Shown here piece by piece: positions 24,896 through 37,500 of a stretch of DNA of 64,000 bases. The position numbers were made by a program, and so were the translations under genes. A model generated the notes under the pieces. That model was not told the DNA's origin. It worked only from the letters and a program-made list of their open reading frames with translations, and made no database searches. This DNA is from Neospora caninum Liverpool (lineage: Eukaryota > Apicomplexa > Conoidasida > Eucoccidiorida > Sarcocystidae): the NCBI RefSeq assembly GCF_000208865.1, contig NC_018385.1, positions 1,532,724 to 1,596,723 of the forward strand, in the 5' to 3' direction. Within the stretch, counting starts at the first letter, position 1. Each line of letters starts with the position of its first letter.

Positions 24896-27800
24896 TTATG
24901 CAAGCATAAAGAAGTAGGAACGTCCTACACGCATGTAAGTAAAAACATACACACGGGTGGTTTGCTGTTACGCCTGTCCTGTCACTTGACAATCCAAGAG
25001 ATGAATGTTACACGGCATAGAATCCCGATTGACAACTCAGTGCCACCTTGCTGTTCCAGACCCATCCACAAGCAGCTAGGATGATTTTCTTCCCCATCAG
25101 TCGAAATGCGAGAACATTTGTATGTTTGTTTTCTGGGTCTTTTCTGTGCATGTTGTCCTCAAAGTTTACATCTGGGAGCACGGGCAACCCAAAGGGCGTT
25201 ATCGTCACTCACGGGTCTCTTCTTCACAATTGCCACCTTTGCTGGAGCGCTTACGAGTTCCCTTCTCACTACGAGAATGATGGCGACGATGAAAACATCA
25301 CAAACCACGACTTTTCGTTGGTCAACCAGAGGGAATTCTGGCGCCGGAGGCAAGAAATTTCTCTGAAATCCAGAGGACATAGACTTCGAGCCTTCTCCTG
25401 GTTGCCTGTCTACCATGATATGGGGTACGTGTATCGCATACAGAAAAGAAGACGTCCGAGTGCTCAGGTGACTCTGGAACTGACTTCGTCAACGTAGTAG
25501 TCTCTGGTGATAGGCCACACGCTGCTGAGTGCTAGTGTTTTCTTCCCTGGGTACTGCTTCGCGCAACGTTCAACAATTCCCTGTTTTTCCTCCTGGTTGG
25601 AGGCCATCTGATTTCAAGCGTCAAATGCTTTGTCGACACAGTTTAGATCGAAATATAATTCACGACGTTGTCTGCAAAATCAGCAGGACGGCATCGCGGT
25701 GCACCTATCTGCCAATTTGTTGAAAAAGGACGAGAAACTGAGTAGCCAGTGGAGTGTTGTGTAGAAGTATAAATATCGTGTCCAAGCAATGTCTGTCTCA
25801 TACCTCGATATTTCACTTTTTCCGAGTGTGTTAACCGATGAGCCTAAACTGGGTTACTGTGTACTGAAGAGAGAACTGGAGGTGGTGAGACTTTTGCCTT
25901 GTGTGATGTTCCCTTTGGTTCGTTCATTGAAGCGAAATTGTAAACGATTTACAGCGGAAGTCCCCAGTGCACTTTTTGGAAGCGTGTGTTCCATTACCTG
26001 TCATTCGCAGGCTTATAGGGTTTGTCTGTTCGCCACTGCTCTGTGGAGCAACACTCTATCAAATGTCGCCAATCGACTTCATTCGACGTCCGTGGCTCTG
26101 GCTCCAGGGAATGTCCAAGTACGACTGCATCTGCTGCGCCGCGCCGAACTTCGCATTCGAAGTCGTGACACGGAAGATGCCCGACAATGTCTATGAACAA
26201 CTGGATCTGTCCCGAATTTGCGGTTTCCTGTCTGGCGCCGAACCAATTCGAGCATCAACCATCGACCGCTTCTGCGAGGTATGGGCTGTCGCTGAAGATT
26301 GCCTGTTTCTCCTCGTGTTACAGCTACTGTTATCTCCATTCGTGCCCATGTGTACGAATGTATCGGTCAATGTTTTTGCGTAGTTCTCATTTGCCGCCGT
26401 CTGCATTTCAGTTCTGCGACAACAGATTGCTGTACATGACGAAAACGTTGTTCGTCTGTACCCATGCCGTTCTACCTGTCTACACCTCCAGTACGCCTGA
26501 ATCCAGTCAGATAATGATTTGCACATTTGAGTTCGAATATTGAAGCAACATCCATGCATACCGAAGAGGAGAGATTTTGCGAGAAAAGCAATACACGTCC
26601 ATTTTTTTTCGTGTGCACTTGTGCACGCAGAAATTTTGCCCGAAAGGTTTGAAGCGCTCCGCAATTTGCCCAGCGTACGGCCTGGCTGAAAGTACCTTGA
26701 TCGTCACGGCACGGAAAACCTGGCAAACAATGCCCAAGTTGCTCATCGTGGATTCGTTTCAACTCCAGCACGAGAAGAAGGTCGTTCCCCTGACGCCGGA
26801 AGCCACAGTTACCATGAATTCTGAAGAATACCAGGTCTTGGTCGGGTGTGGTGTTCCACTGGAAGGGGTCCAAGGTAGGGGATCTCCACTAACAACAAAA
26901 GTGTCAGACAGACACCCTGATGTGTAATCGTTCTGGAAACTATCTGTGATGTGCAGCGCACGATATCTTGTTCATGTGGCTGCCGTATGTAACTGCGTAC
27001 AAGCAAGCACATAGCTGCTCTGCATTGTAAACATATTTGTAACAAGCCAGCGTCAAGTGCCCTCACTTGTAGCCTCCATTCGTTCACTACTGATGTCTGA
27101 ATTCTCGTGTTGTGACTGCCCATAGAGCCGTTTTCTGCAACCGTTGTTCCAGTGCATGCGTCCGTTATCGGTTTTCGACTGTCTTGTGAAAGATATCCAT
27201 ACTCCACGTTCAGCACATTTTCAGTTGCCTTCTGGTCTCTCTTTGCAGTAAGAATTGTGGATCCGGAAACGAGAAAGGAACTACCTCCGGGGAAGGTTGG
27301 CGAGATCGTGGTCTACAGCAGCTCCGTCGCTCGTGGGTATTTTGGGAGGCCTGACGCTACGAGGGAAACATTTTGTTACAGTTTCACAGATATCCAAGGG
27401 AAACCAACGCCGCCCCTCGGCATGAGGACGGGAGATGGCGGCTTTATGTACGAAGGTGAACTATTTGTGGCTGCCCGGCTGAAAGATTTGATCATCATTC
27501 GAGGCCGCAATTTCTATCCGCAAGATATTGAGGAGGCCGTCGATAAGGTGCCCATGGTCAGACCGGGCTCTTCTGCAGCCTTTGCCATTGAAGTCGATGG
27601 TCACGAGGCCCTTGCTGTGGCTGCAGAAGTCCGTTTAGAGGAGGGAATCAAAGGTCTCTGGCTCCGCGTAAAACGGCAATTTGATAGAAGCCACTATGAA
27701 CAAATTGTACGAGACATATCGAAGTCTGTTGCGGCGAACACGGGCCTTACAATTCACCGAATTTGGCTTCTCCGACCACGTACGATACCCAAAACAAGCA

Positions 27801-28500
27801 GTGGGAAAGTCCGTAGATCATTAACAAAAGAAAAGTTGGTAAGTGGTAAGCTAGAGGGTATTCTTCTTGACCACGCTCACCATCAGCATCAAGTTTTCTT
27901 CAGTGACGGCGTCGCTGGAAGCAGCCGCCCTCGAACACGAACGGGCAGCGGACTCACGCCATCTGGAGGCGCAGCGGCGGGTGAAGGCACAGCGAGCTCT
28001 CATGCTACTGGCGAAGATCATCCTAAGCACGGTGGCACTTCTATTTCGACCGCTGGCCCTTCGCAAAATGCGCACCATGGAAGTTTCCGAGGCGACACAA
28101 CTACCGCAGGGGGAAGGCTAGGCGTTTTTGTCTCTCATGGAGGCCATCTTGAAAAAGAGCATAAGCACCGAGAGGACGCCAGCGGCACAAGTTCTTCCGA
28201 CCAAGTGCCTGGAGCGGGCGCCACAGCGTCCGAGTGTAGCGCACATGCCGCTCTTACAGAGAAAGTGAAGCAAACCGTTTTTGACGCAGCAAAGACTGTG
28301 CTCGGAAGTTCTGAGATACCAGAAATAGATGCTCCTCTTCATGAACTGGGTGTTGACTCTATCGGCGCGGTAGAATTCTCCGAACTGATCTCAGCGGAAC
28401 TCCAGGTCGACGTGGAGCCGACGCTGCTATTCAATTACCCGACCCTGTCAGATGTGATCGACTTCTTCGTAAGGGAGCTGGAAGGGAAAGGAACAGAGGA
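24079..28500 (+). other. Synthase loading module: fatty-acyl-AMP ligase plus ACP0
   Basis: Residues 1 to about 670 form an adenylating enzyme of the acyl-CoA synthetase/FAAL type, split over exons 1-5. Motifs read across splice sites: FTSGSTGNPKGV (P-loop, exon 2 start), WLPVYHDMGLIG (exon 2/3 junction), CPAYGLAESTL, RTGDGGFMYEGELF, RLKDLIIIRGRNFYPQDIE, and the catalytic-lysine motif KTSSGKVRRS. Together these favour a FAAL-like enzyme that activates a free fatty acid as acyl-AMP and passes it to the next carrier. A Ser/Gly/His-rich linker of about 140 residues follows, then an ACP with the phosphopantetheine serine in GVDSIG (codon 28358-28360, about Ser848). Cryptosporidium FAS1 has the same AL-ACP start and takes long-chain fatty acids. 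The substrate here is inferred only. Confidence 0.93.
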
Positions 28501-31500
28501 CTTGGCAGTCTCGCCTGAGAAAACAGGAACCAGAGAAACGACGGCTGCAATCATTGGAGCAGCCTGTAATTTGCCAGGAGGAACGACATCATTAAATGCC
28601 TTCTGGGACCTCCTCATGTGCGGAGTTGACGCCATTGCCGAAGTACCTCGCTCACGGTAAGGGATTCCAAACCTGGCGGTTAGACCAAGACACCCATGTA
28701 GACTCGAAAAAATCGCGGTTCGCGACATGACCGTGTCAACGAGGGTTTCGGCTGTTCCCCAGCGTAGCAGCCAGTCCACAATGCATGTGTACAAGCACAG
28801 GTATAAGCGTAGATATCTAAACTAATACGTACACACATGCGGAGACAAGCACATACCCTTGCATCCATGCACTGCACATACACCGTAAATACACGCTACA
28901 GCTCAACACGCGCCAGCTTTTTTTCAGTAACTCATAGCAGGATCTCAAGCCACACAGGACAGAAACTTGCTTCGAAGACGCCTCGCCCCTCAGTTTTTTA
29001 ACGGAGCTCACGCGGTCTGATGACCTCTGAAATCGGATAGCTGCTCCCTGGGCACACTCCAGCGGAAAAGGCGCAGAGCACAGAATAGTTTTTGAGGATT
29101 CCACAAAGATGTCTTGACCTCCCCTGGTGTTGACAGCTGGGATGTGGAGGAGTACTTCGACCCGGATCCGGGAGCTGACGGCAAGGCGTACGTTCGAGAA
29201 GGAGGCTTCATTGAAGACGCGGAGATGTTCGATGCCGCGTTCTTCCGGATTTCCCCATCAGAAGTTAGTCACAAAAATTGCCACCAGCCAGGAACACCTC
29301 ATTGCCAGGGAACTTCAAGTAGAGCGCGACCAGCCGTAGATCATCAGGTGTACGAGAGAGGTCGGCGATACCGCAGCACGAAATATGCGTATGTATTTGT
29401 ATAGATAGATAATGGCATCGATGTGTGTATGCGTTGTATACCTGTATGAACGGAGAGGGGTCGGTTGCTGGTTCTGCAACAAAGTCACGGATATAGATAC
29501 GTACATACATGCCGAGGTATTGCCCGAGGTATGGATTCCTCGGCAAATCATAGGGTGCGTGAGATAGATAGGGAACTCCGCGTCATTTCAGGGCATCTCA
29601 CCTTTGTGCCGTTCGCCCTCTGACTTGCGTTGCGTGATCTCTGTTCTGTGGAATGTACCGGCAGGCAAAGTCGATGGACCCGCAGCAGCGACTTCTGCTG
29701 GAGGTTGCGTACGAGTCTCTCTACGATAGCGGCTACACCCGCGAGGGTTTGCAGCGAGCAAGCGTCGGCGTGTTCGTAGGGTGCTGCTCGAATGACTGGT
29801 ACCAAGTGTGCAGTCAATTGGAATTGGGGATTAGCAGTTACACGACCACAAGTTATGCTCCGTCGATCATTGCAAATCGTCTTTCCTACACTTTTGGGCT
29901 TCTGGGCCCGTCTATGACAATCGACACTGCCTGCTCCTCGTCTCTCGTCGCTCTCCACATTGCGGCTCAAGAGCTGCAAGGAGGCAGCTGCACGTCTGCA
30001 GTCGTCGCTGGAGTTAACCTGATGCTGTCTCCCCACATCACAGTGGCTTTCTGTAAATCACGTATGCTGGCCCCCGATGCTCGCTGCAAGACGTTCGATG
30101 CGAGTGCCAATGGCTATGTTCGAGGAGAAGGCCTCGGTTCAATTGTTCTGAAACGTCTCTCCCAGGCAGAGAAAGACGACGACCGGATTCTCTGTATCCT
30201 GAGAGGCACTGCCGTCAACCACGGAGGCAGGTCAGCCAGCCTCACCGCGCCTAGCGGACCCTCGCAACAGCGCGTCATTCGAACGGCGCTAAGACAGGCA
30301 GGGCTCACGCCGGGAGACATCTACTTTGTTGAAACCCACGGGACGGGGACGTCGTTGGGAGATCCCATCGAAGTGGGGGCGCTGAAGTCTGTTTTTGCTG
30401 CCAGCCGCGACGCCAAGACAAAACCGCTGATTCTCGGTGCCGCAAAGACGAATATCGGGCATCTGGAGGGAGCTGCTGGCATTGCGGGTGTTCTCAAAGC
30501 CATGCTCGCCCTTCGCTACAAACAGATACCCCCCAACCTGCACTTCAAACAGATGAATCCCCACATTGACGTCAGAGAATTTCACGTCGTCGTTCCCACT
30601 GCACCGATGGCCTTCCCGAGGGAGGAAGGCGGCCGGCTGTTTGCTGGTGTGAGTTCCTTTGGATTCGGAGGTGCCAATGGCCACGTCATTCTCCAGGAAG
30701 CTTTGCAGCAACCCACTGGAGACAAGCCGCCCTGCAAACGCCACTCAAAGCGCAGCATCATTTGTTTCATGTTCACCGGTGAAGGCTACGAGGTCTCTTG
30801 CATGGGGCGGCACTTGTATCAAACGGATGACGTGTTCAAGGAGATCATCAACAAATGCAACGATATTCTAAAGCGATGGCTGAATGTACCTTTGCTTTCC
30901 ATTCTCTATCCGCCGACAGATAAAAAAATGGAGATGGATAAGATGATGTGTCAAGCGCGGTTCGGCCACACTGCGTTGTTCGCCTTTGAATATGCACTGG
31001 CTGAATCCATGGTCAGTAAAGGTGTGAAGCCGGATGTTGTCTTCGGCGTGGGTCTCGGTGAGTTTGTGGCAGCAGCCTTCTCAGGAGTAATGGGCCTTGA
31101 AGAAGCTCTTTACGTTGTTACGCAGCGCGCAAAGCTGATCGACAACCTCCCGCCGTTTGAGGGCGTTATGGTTGCGTGCCGCGTCAGCGAACAGGAGGTT
31201 GAAATGGCACTCTCGGAGATGGAAATAAACTCTCGCAAGTCGATTTCCGTTGCTGTGGTGTATGGCAGGAAGAACTTGATTCTGTCTGGCGAGCAATCGG
31301 AAATCGATAATGTTCTCATGAAACTGAATATTGCCGGACGGTGGAAGTACCTGCCGGTGCACAATGTGCTCACAATGAATCTTGTTTCAGATATTGTTCC
31401 CCCCTTCACTCATCTCATGTCGACGGTAAAGCTATGCCGTCCCAAGGTCCGTCTGGTGAGTAGCACAACCGGAGAGTTCGTCGACAAGGAAGCGTTGTCT

Positions 31501-34500
31501 GGCCGCTTCTGGTCCCGGCAAGTTTCTCAGACTGTTCAGCTGCAGCAAGCCGTCGGAAATATCGTAGCTTCTGGTTGCTCTTTGTTCGTTGAGATCGGCC
31601 CTCAAGTCGTGCTTACCAAACTTGCCCAGCAGAGTCTCAACGGCAACGCAAAGGACGTTACATGGGTACCTTCCTACGACACCACCAGCGACGACGCTCG
31701 TTTCTTTGAGAAGGCCATAGATGCATGCAACGAAGCCATCAAAATAATCGGTGAAGAGCGTAGTCTGGAAGAAGGCCAACATGGTCAAGAAGAACTCATT
31801 TTCCACCGAAAGCCCTTCCCCTGGACAGAGATCCCGCATCCATTCCTCAGTGGCCATAAGTTCACAGAGAAAGATGATGTTGTCTTCGAGAATGCCTTCC
31901 CTCGACGAGCGATTCCTTTGATCGCTGACCACGCCGTGAATGGAACAGCGATGATGCCGGGCGCGGGGATGCTTGAGATGGTTGGCGCTGCCGCGCTCGC
32001 TCTTGACCTCCGTACGACCTCTGGAGCCGTTGCCCTCGAAAATGTCTCTTTTGAGCGTCCTATGCTTATTGGAGCACACCGAGTCACCTATGAATACAAC
32101 AGGAGACATTCGTTAGGCGAAGGAGGAGGCGCAGGTACGAGTCCTAGAACCGTGCGGACTCCACGCCTCGTGAACGACGCGTACACACGCTTGGGTCTCC
32201 GCGAAAAGAGTGCGGAGAAGGCTATCGCGGAAACAGCAGGACCCGCGTCGACTGAGGCCGGCCAGAATCCAGTGTCCGTCCACCATCACGCGAGCCACAC
32301 GAAACTCGGCGTCCTGGAGGACATCAAGGACTACGCCCATAACATGCTTCGTCGCGCAGCCCTGCATGCGGAAGAGAGTGATGTGCCCGCCTCTCTGCCG
32401 CCCTCTGTAGCTCAGCCAAGCATCATCGCGAGACATCCCCGAGAGGGAAGCTGTGGAACCGTAAGCCGAACCAGCGGCATTGTGTCGTCTACGGACCGCG
32501 GCGATGGCCTGGCTGTACCTCTCAGCGTGGAGATGACGATACGGTGTCGAGTGACCAAGATGAAGGAGGTGGAACTGAGCACTGTGTGGGATGATGAGGT
32601 GACCGATCACTGTTATGCGACGATTGTCATCGCCGACAAAAAACAAGAGACCTACCCTTCGCTACAGGAAGTACGAAGCCGCTGCGCACATCGTATGGAT
32701 GTCAACGAGTACTACGACATGCTCTACGACGCTGGGCTACAGTATGGCCCTCGGTTCCGCACGATTCAGGAACTGCACCGAGGGGAGAAAGAAGCTGTAG
32801 CCAGAGTACAGGTTGTCGGCAACGTGAAGCAAGACCCGTTCGAAAGCGGCTTCCTCGTTCATCCGGCGATCTTAGATGGCGCGCTTCAGGTAGGCGACTT
32901 TCAGTGGCGTCGGAACACGAGGCCTGGCACCAAGGATAGCCGTTTTCGGCTCGAAAAACAGATTTTCGTTGGTGACTCTCTCGTAGCGCAACAGAAAAGT
33001 CCACTGGGGCTAACGGGAACACAGGAAAGCCGAAACAGATATCTCTACGTAACTAGGTACATCCACGTTTGCGGTTCACGTTCTGTGCCCGCCGGTTTCG
33101 CAGCCCCAGCGGTCAGAAACCCCCACAGGGCTGCCTCGAGTTTTCTGGTTAGTCTCGGCGTTTCCATTCCTCGGCTCGAGTGACGCATAAATGTCTGATA
33201 AATGGGAGGTCTTGTTGTCGTTCTTGCTGTTTCTTCTCAGGCTGCTGGCTGTCTTCTAGAACAGTCCCACAGTGGCAATAAGGTGATGGTACCGGTCTCT
33301 GTGGGTAGCGCGACACTGACTAAGGTCGAGGTTTTCCAGCCGTGCTGGGCACATGTCCACCTGGAAGAGACAAACGCGAAGGCGGCCACTCTCAACATTA
33401 CCATTTACGATGAAGCGACCAGGGAAGTCGTTGCCTCACTGCAGAATGCCGTCGTCCGCCAAGTCGATCCTTCTGCGAATGTGGTGGCGACAATACCAAA
33501 GGATATGCTGTGGAAGGTGAATTGGCAGTTGGTTGACGACGGCGACAAGGAGGTTGCCGGCTGGACACAAAAGGTGCTCTTCATTGGTGGCAACATTGAG
33601 CTGGCGGAGGCTCTGGAAAATGCAATGGGATCCAACTGCAAGACACTGAGTGTAGATGCGCTTCCGAGAGAAAGAGCCGAGCTCCAGAAGATCTTAGACG
33701 CTGAACAGTGGCAAGCAATCGTGTACGTTGAGGCCGTCACCGCTGGCGTGTACGATGCCCTAGATGTGATGAATGCAGCCGTGCGTCTCATCCAGGCGCA
33801 CTACCTTAACCTCAACAGCGGCAAAGCTGTTGGGGCACTCTGGTTCGTTACGCGGGACACAGTGTTCTGCAATATTGGCGCAGACAAGCCCGGAGCTGAG
33901 ATTCCCGCCCATGCTGGCCTCTGGGGTTTGGTCAAGGCTGCTCGACTCGAGATGGAGGTTTCCGCCGGCTCGCCGATTAGCATGGGTTGTCTCGATGTCT
34001 CTGGCGCCGACGTGTCTTCAATGGCTCAACAGATCCTCCATGCCTTGAAGTCGAAGGTGGTCACGGCCCATGAATCGGAAGCGGCGGTCAGGGAACACGG
34101 CCTCTTTGTGTCTCGTCTCGCCCCTCAGACTGATGTGGATGTGCGCGGTGCTATCGAGCTTCACATGCCAGAGCGGGGAGCGATCTCAAACCTTACGCTG
34201 CGTCCACAAGCGTTCGCTTCGCGTCTGCCGCCTGAGGACGGCCAGATTGAACTGCGCGTCCGTGCTGTCGGCCTAAATTTCCGCGACGTCCTTAACGTCA
34301 TGGGTCTCTATCCGGGAGACCCTGGGCCACCGGGTGCAGACTGCGCGGGCGTTGTTGTGGCTGTTGGCGAGAACGTCGGGCACGTTGAAGTCGGCGACTG
34401 TGTCTTTGGTATCGCTCAAGGCTGTCTTCGAACCTACGTCACAACGGACGCCCAGCTTCTGCGGAGAATGCCAGAGTCCATGACATTCGAACAGGCAGCG

Positions 34501-37500
34501 GCGCTGCCTGTCGTCGCGACCACGGTTGAGTATGCGTTGCACGACTTGGCGAAGGTGAAGGCGGGCAACAAGGTCCTTATCCACGCTGTCACGGGGGGAG
34601 TCGGTCTGGTGGCGCTGCAGTTCTGTAAGCACGTGGGGGCAACTGTTTACGGCACGTGCAGTGGAGGAAAAAAGGCGGCGTTCGCCAAGTCCATGGGTGT
34701 TCAGTACATTTCAAGCAGTCGTGATGCGAAGGCTTTCGCCGAAGACATGCGTGCATTCTTAGGTGAAGACGGCAAATTTGACGTCATTCTCAACTGTCTC
34801 ATCGACGACTTCATTCCAGAGTCGCTGAAACTCCTGGGGCCGTATGGCAGGTTCATCGAACTGGGGAAACGCGGCGTGTGGTCTAAGGAGAAGATGGCTG
34901 CCGAACGTTCAGATGTGCAGTACGAACTGATTGCAGTGGACGAAATGATGGAGAAGGACCCAATTTGGTTCGGCGGGATGCTGGAGCGTGTTCGAGCGCT
35001 TGTGGCGGAACAGAAGATCCAGCCGTTGCCGATGCATGTCTTCGACATGGCGGACACAGGTGACAATGGAGGGGTTTCCGCTTTCCGATTCATGCAGCGT
35101 GCCCAGCACATCGGGAAAGTGGTTCTCAAGATCCCAAGTCCTGTGGAAGAAGCGTCTAAAAATGGCTCCATTGTGATCACAGGTGGCCTAGGCGCACTGG
35201 GCATGGTCGTCGCTGGCTGGCTGGCGGAAGAAGGCGCGAGACACATCTGCCTCCTATCGCGGCGAGAAGAGGCTCCGCAACCCGGAGAGATTCCTGGGTG
35301 GGATTGGCTGAGCACCATCAACTGCGACGTCCATTTCTTCAGCTGTGACGTGTCAAAGTACGAGAACGTCCGCACAGTCTTGAGGACCATACAGACGAAT
35401 GTGGCGCCTATTACGGGTATTATCCACACGGCGGGGGCGCTGGCTGACGCTCTCCTCGACAGCCAGACACCGGAGTTGATGAAGAAGGTGTACAGTGGCA
35501 AAGTCCAGGGGGCCTGGAACTTGAACCGGGCGTTGGAGGAATTAGGTCTGAATGAACAGTTGAAACTCTGCGTCTTCTTCTCCTCCGTCACTTCTCTGTT
35601 CGGCAACTTTGGCCAGGCGAACTATTGCTCGGCAAATGCCTGCCTCGACGCCCTCGCCCAGTGGCGCCGCGCAAAGGGCCTTTGTTGTCAAAGCATTCAG
35701 TGGGGGCCTTGGGTCGAGCAGGGGATGGCTGCGGAACTGAAGCATCAGGTTGAACGGAACGGCATGAAAGGCATCAGCAACGAAGTAGGATTGAGAGTGT
35801 TACACGACGCGATCCGACAGCAAGAGAAAGCTACTCCAGTCATTGGTTGTCAGGCAATCAAATGGAAGCTGTTCATGCATCGGTACATTGAGCAACCTCC
35901 GTTCTTCGCAAACATTGAAATGGACCTCCAGGTGACTTCTCACGACTCCAACGCTGTCCTGCGCAATCTGCCTCCGTCGGAACGGCGCGACTACATCAAG
36001 GTTCAAGTTGCTGCGGCAGCTCGACAAGTGCTTGGAAGCAGCGCCCCGCCGCCCTTTGACACGCCTCTGCAGGATGTTGGGGTCGACTCACTTGGGGCTG
36101 TCGAGTTCCGGAATGTTCTGTCAAAGAAGCTTGGCGTCAAATTGTCGGCGACGACACTTTTCGACTATCCAACACTCAATGCCATCATCGACCACCTCTG
36201 CGAAGTGTTCGGAGAAAGTAGCCAGGATGATAGTCTCTCGACGAAGATGGGAGTGATCTCTGAAAATGACCTCGCCCAAAACGGCATGGCAATTATCTCG
36301 ATGTCGTGTCGGCTCCCAGGGAATTCCACTTGCCCAGATCTTTTCTGGGATATGATGATGCGATGCACAGATTGCGTGTGCGACATTCCTTTGACGCGGT
36401 GGAACGCGGAAGAGGTGTACAGCGAAGATCCAGATCTCCCCGGCAAGTGCTACACCCGTCGAGGCGCCTTCATCGAGAATGCAGAATACTTTGATAATTC
36501 ATTTTTCGGTATCTCACCCTCCGAGGTCAAGCACATGGACCCGCAGCAGAGGCTGCTTCTCGAAGTCTCATATGAGGCTTTTGCGGGTGCAGGCTTGACG
36601 AAGGAGAAGCTTCTTGGGGCAGACATTGGTGTGTTCGTTGGTGCATGCAACCACGACTGGACGTACTTGATCCAAGAAGACAAAATATCTGCTTATACCG
36701 GAACCGGGTCTGCGGGGAGCGTCATCGCGAATCGGGTCTCGTACTGCTTGGGGCTCAGAGGCCCATCCATCCCCGTCGACACAGCATGTTCCTCCTCGCT
36801 GGTTGCCGCGGACTATGCGTTTGAGAAGCTCGTGCTGCGAGACTGCAGCATGGCCCTCGTGGCGGGCGTCAACCTCATGCTGACTCCGCATTTGTTCATT
36901 GCCTTCTCAAAGGCCCGCATGTTGTCCCCCGATTGCAAATGCAAGACCTTTGATGCTTCCGCAGACGGGTACGTCCGAGGAGAAGGAGCAGGCGCAGTGT
37001 TGATGCTGCCCTACACTGAAGCGAAAGCAAAACAAATGACCATACACGCTGTGGTCAAAGGAACCGCATGCAACCACGTGGGACGGAGCGCCAGCTTGAC
37101 TGCTCCGAACGGGCCGAGCCAGGCAGAGGTGATTCGCATGGCACTCCGGCGCGCAGGCATGAAGCCCAACGATTTGAAATTCATGGAGAGTCACGGAACC
37201 GGAACATCACTCGGCGATCCGATCGAGGTCAACGCAGTGCGCACCGTGTTCGCGCCCGGTCGTGAAAAGACGAAGCCTCTGTTGATTGGCGCGGTGAAAA
37301 CGAACATTGGGCACTTGGAGGGATCATCTGGGATTGCTGGACTGATCAAGGCCTGTTTGGTCCTTACCCATCGGGAAATCCCTCCCAACCTCCACTTCAA
37401 GACGCTCAACCCGCACATCAATATCGAGGACTTTCCTGTGCAGTTTGTCACGGAGTTTGTTTCTCTCGACTCTGTCGAATCCACTCGGAAGAAGAACACG

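Noticed and set aside
29265..29640. Open frames inside intron 6 of the synthase
   Set aside because: The sequence lies between a validated donor (end of SPSE) and acceptor (start of AKSMDPQQR) and interrupts KS1 if read.
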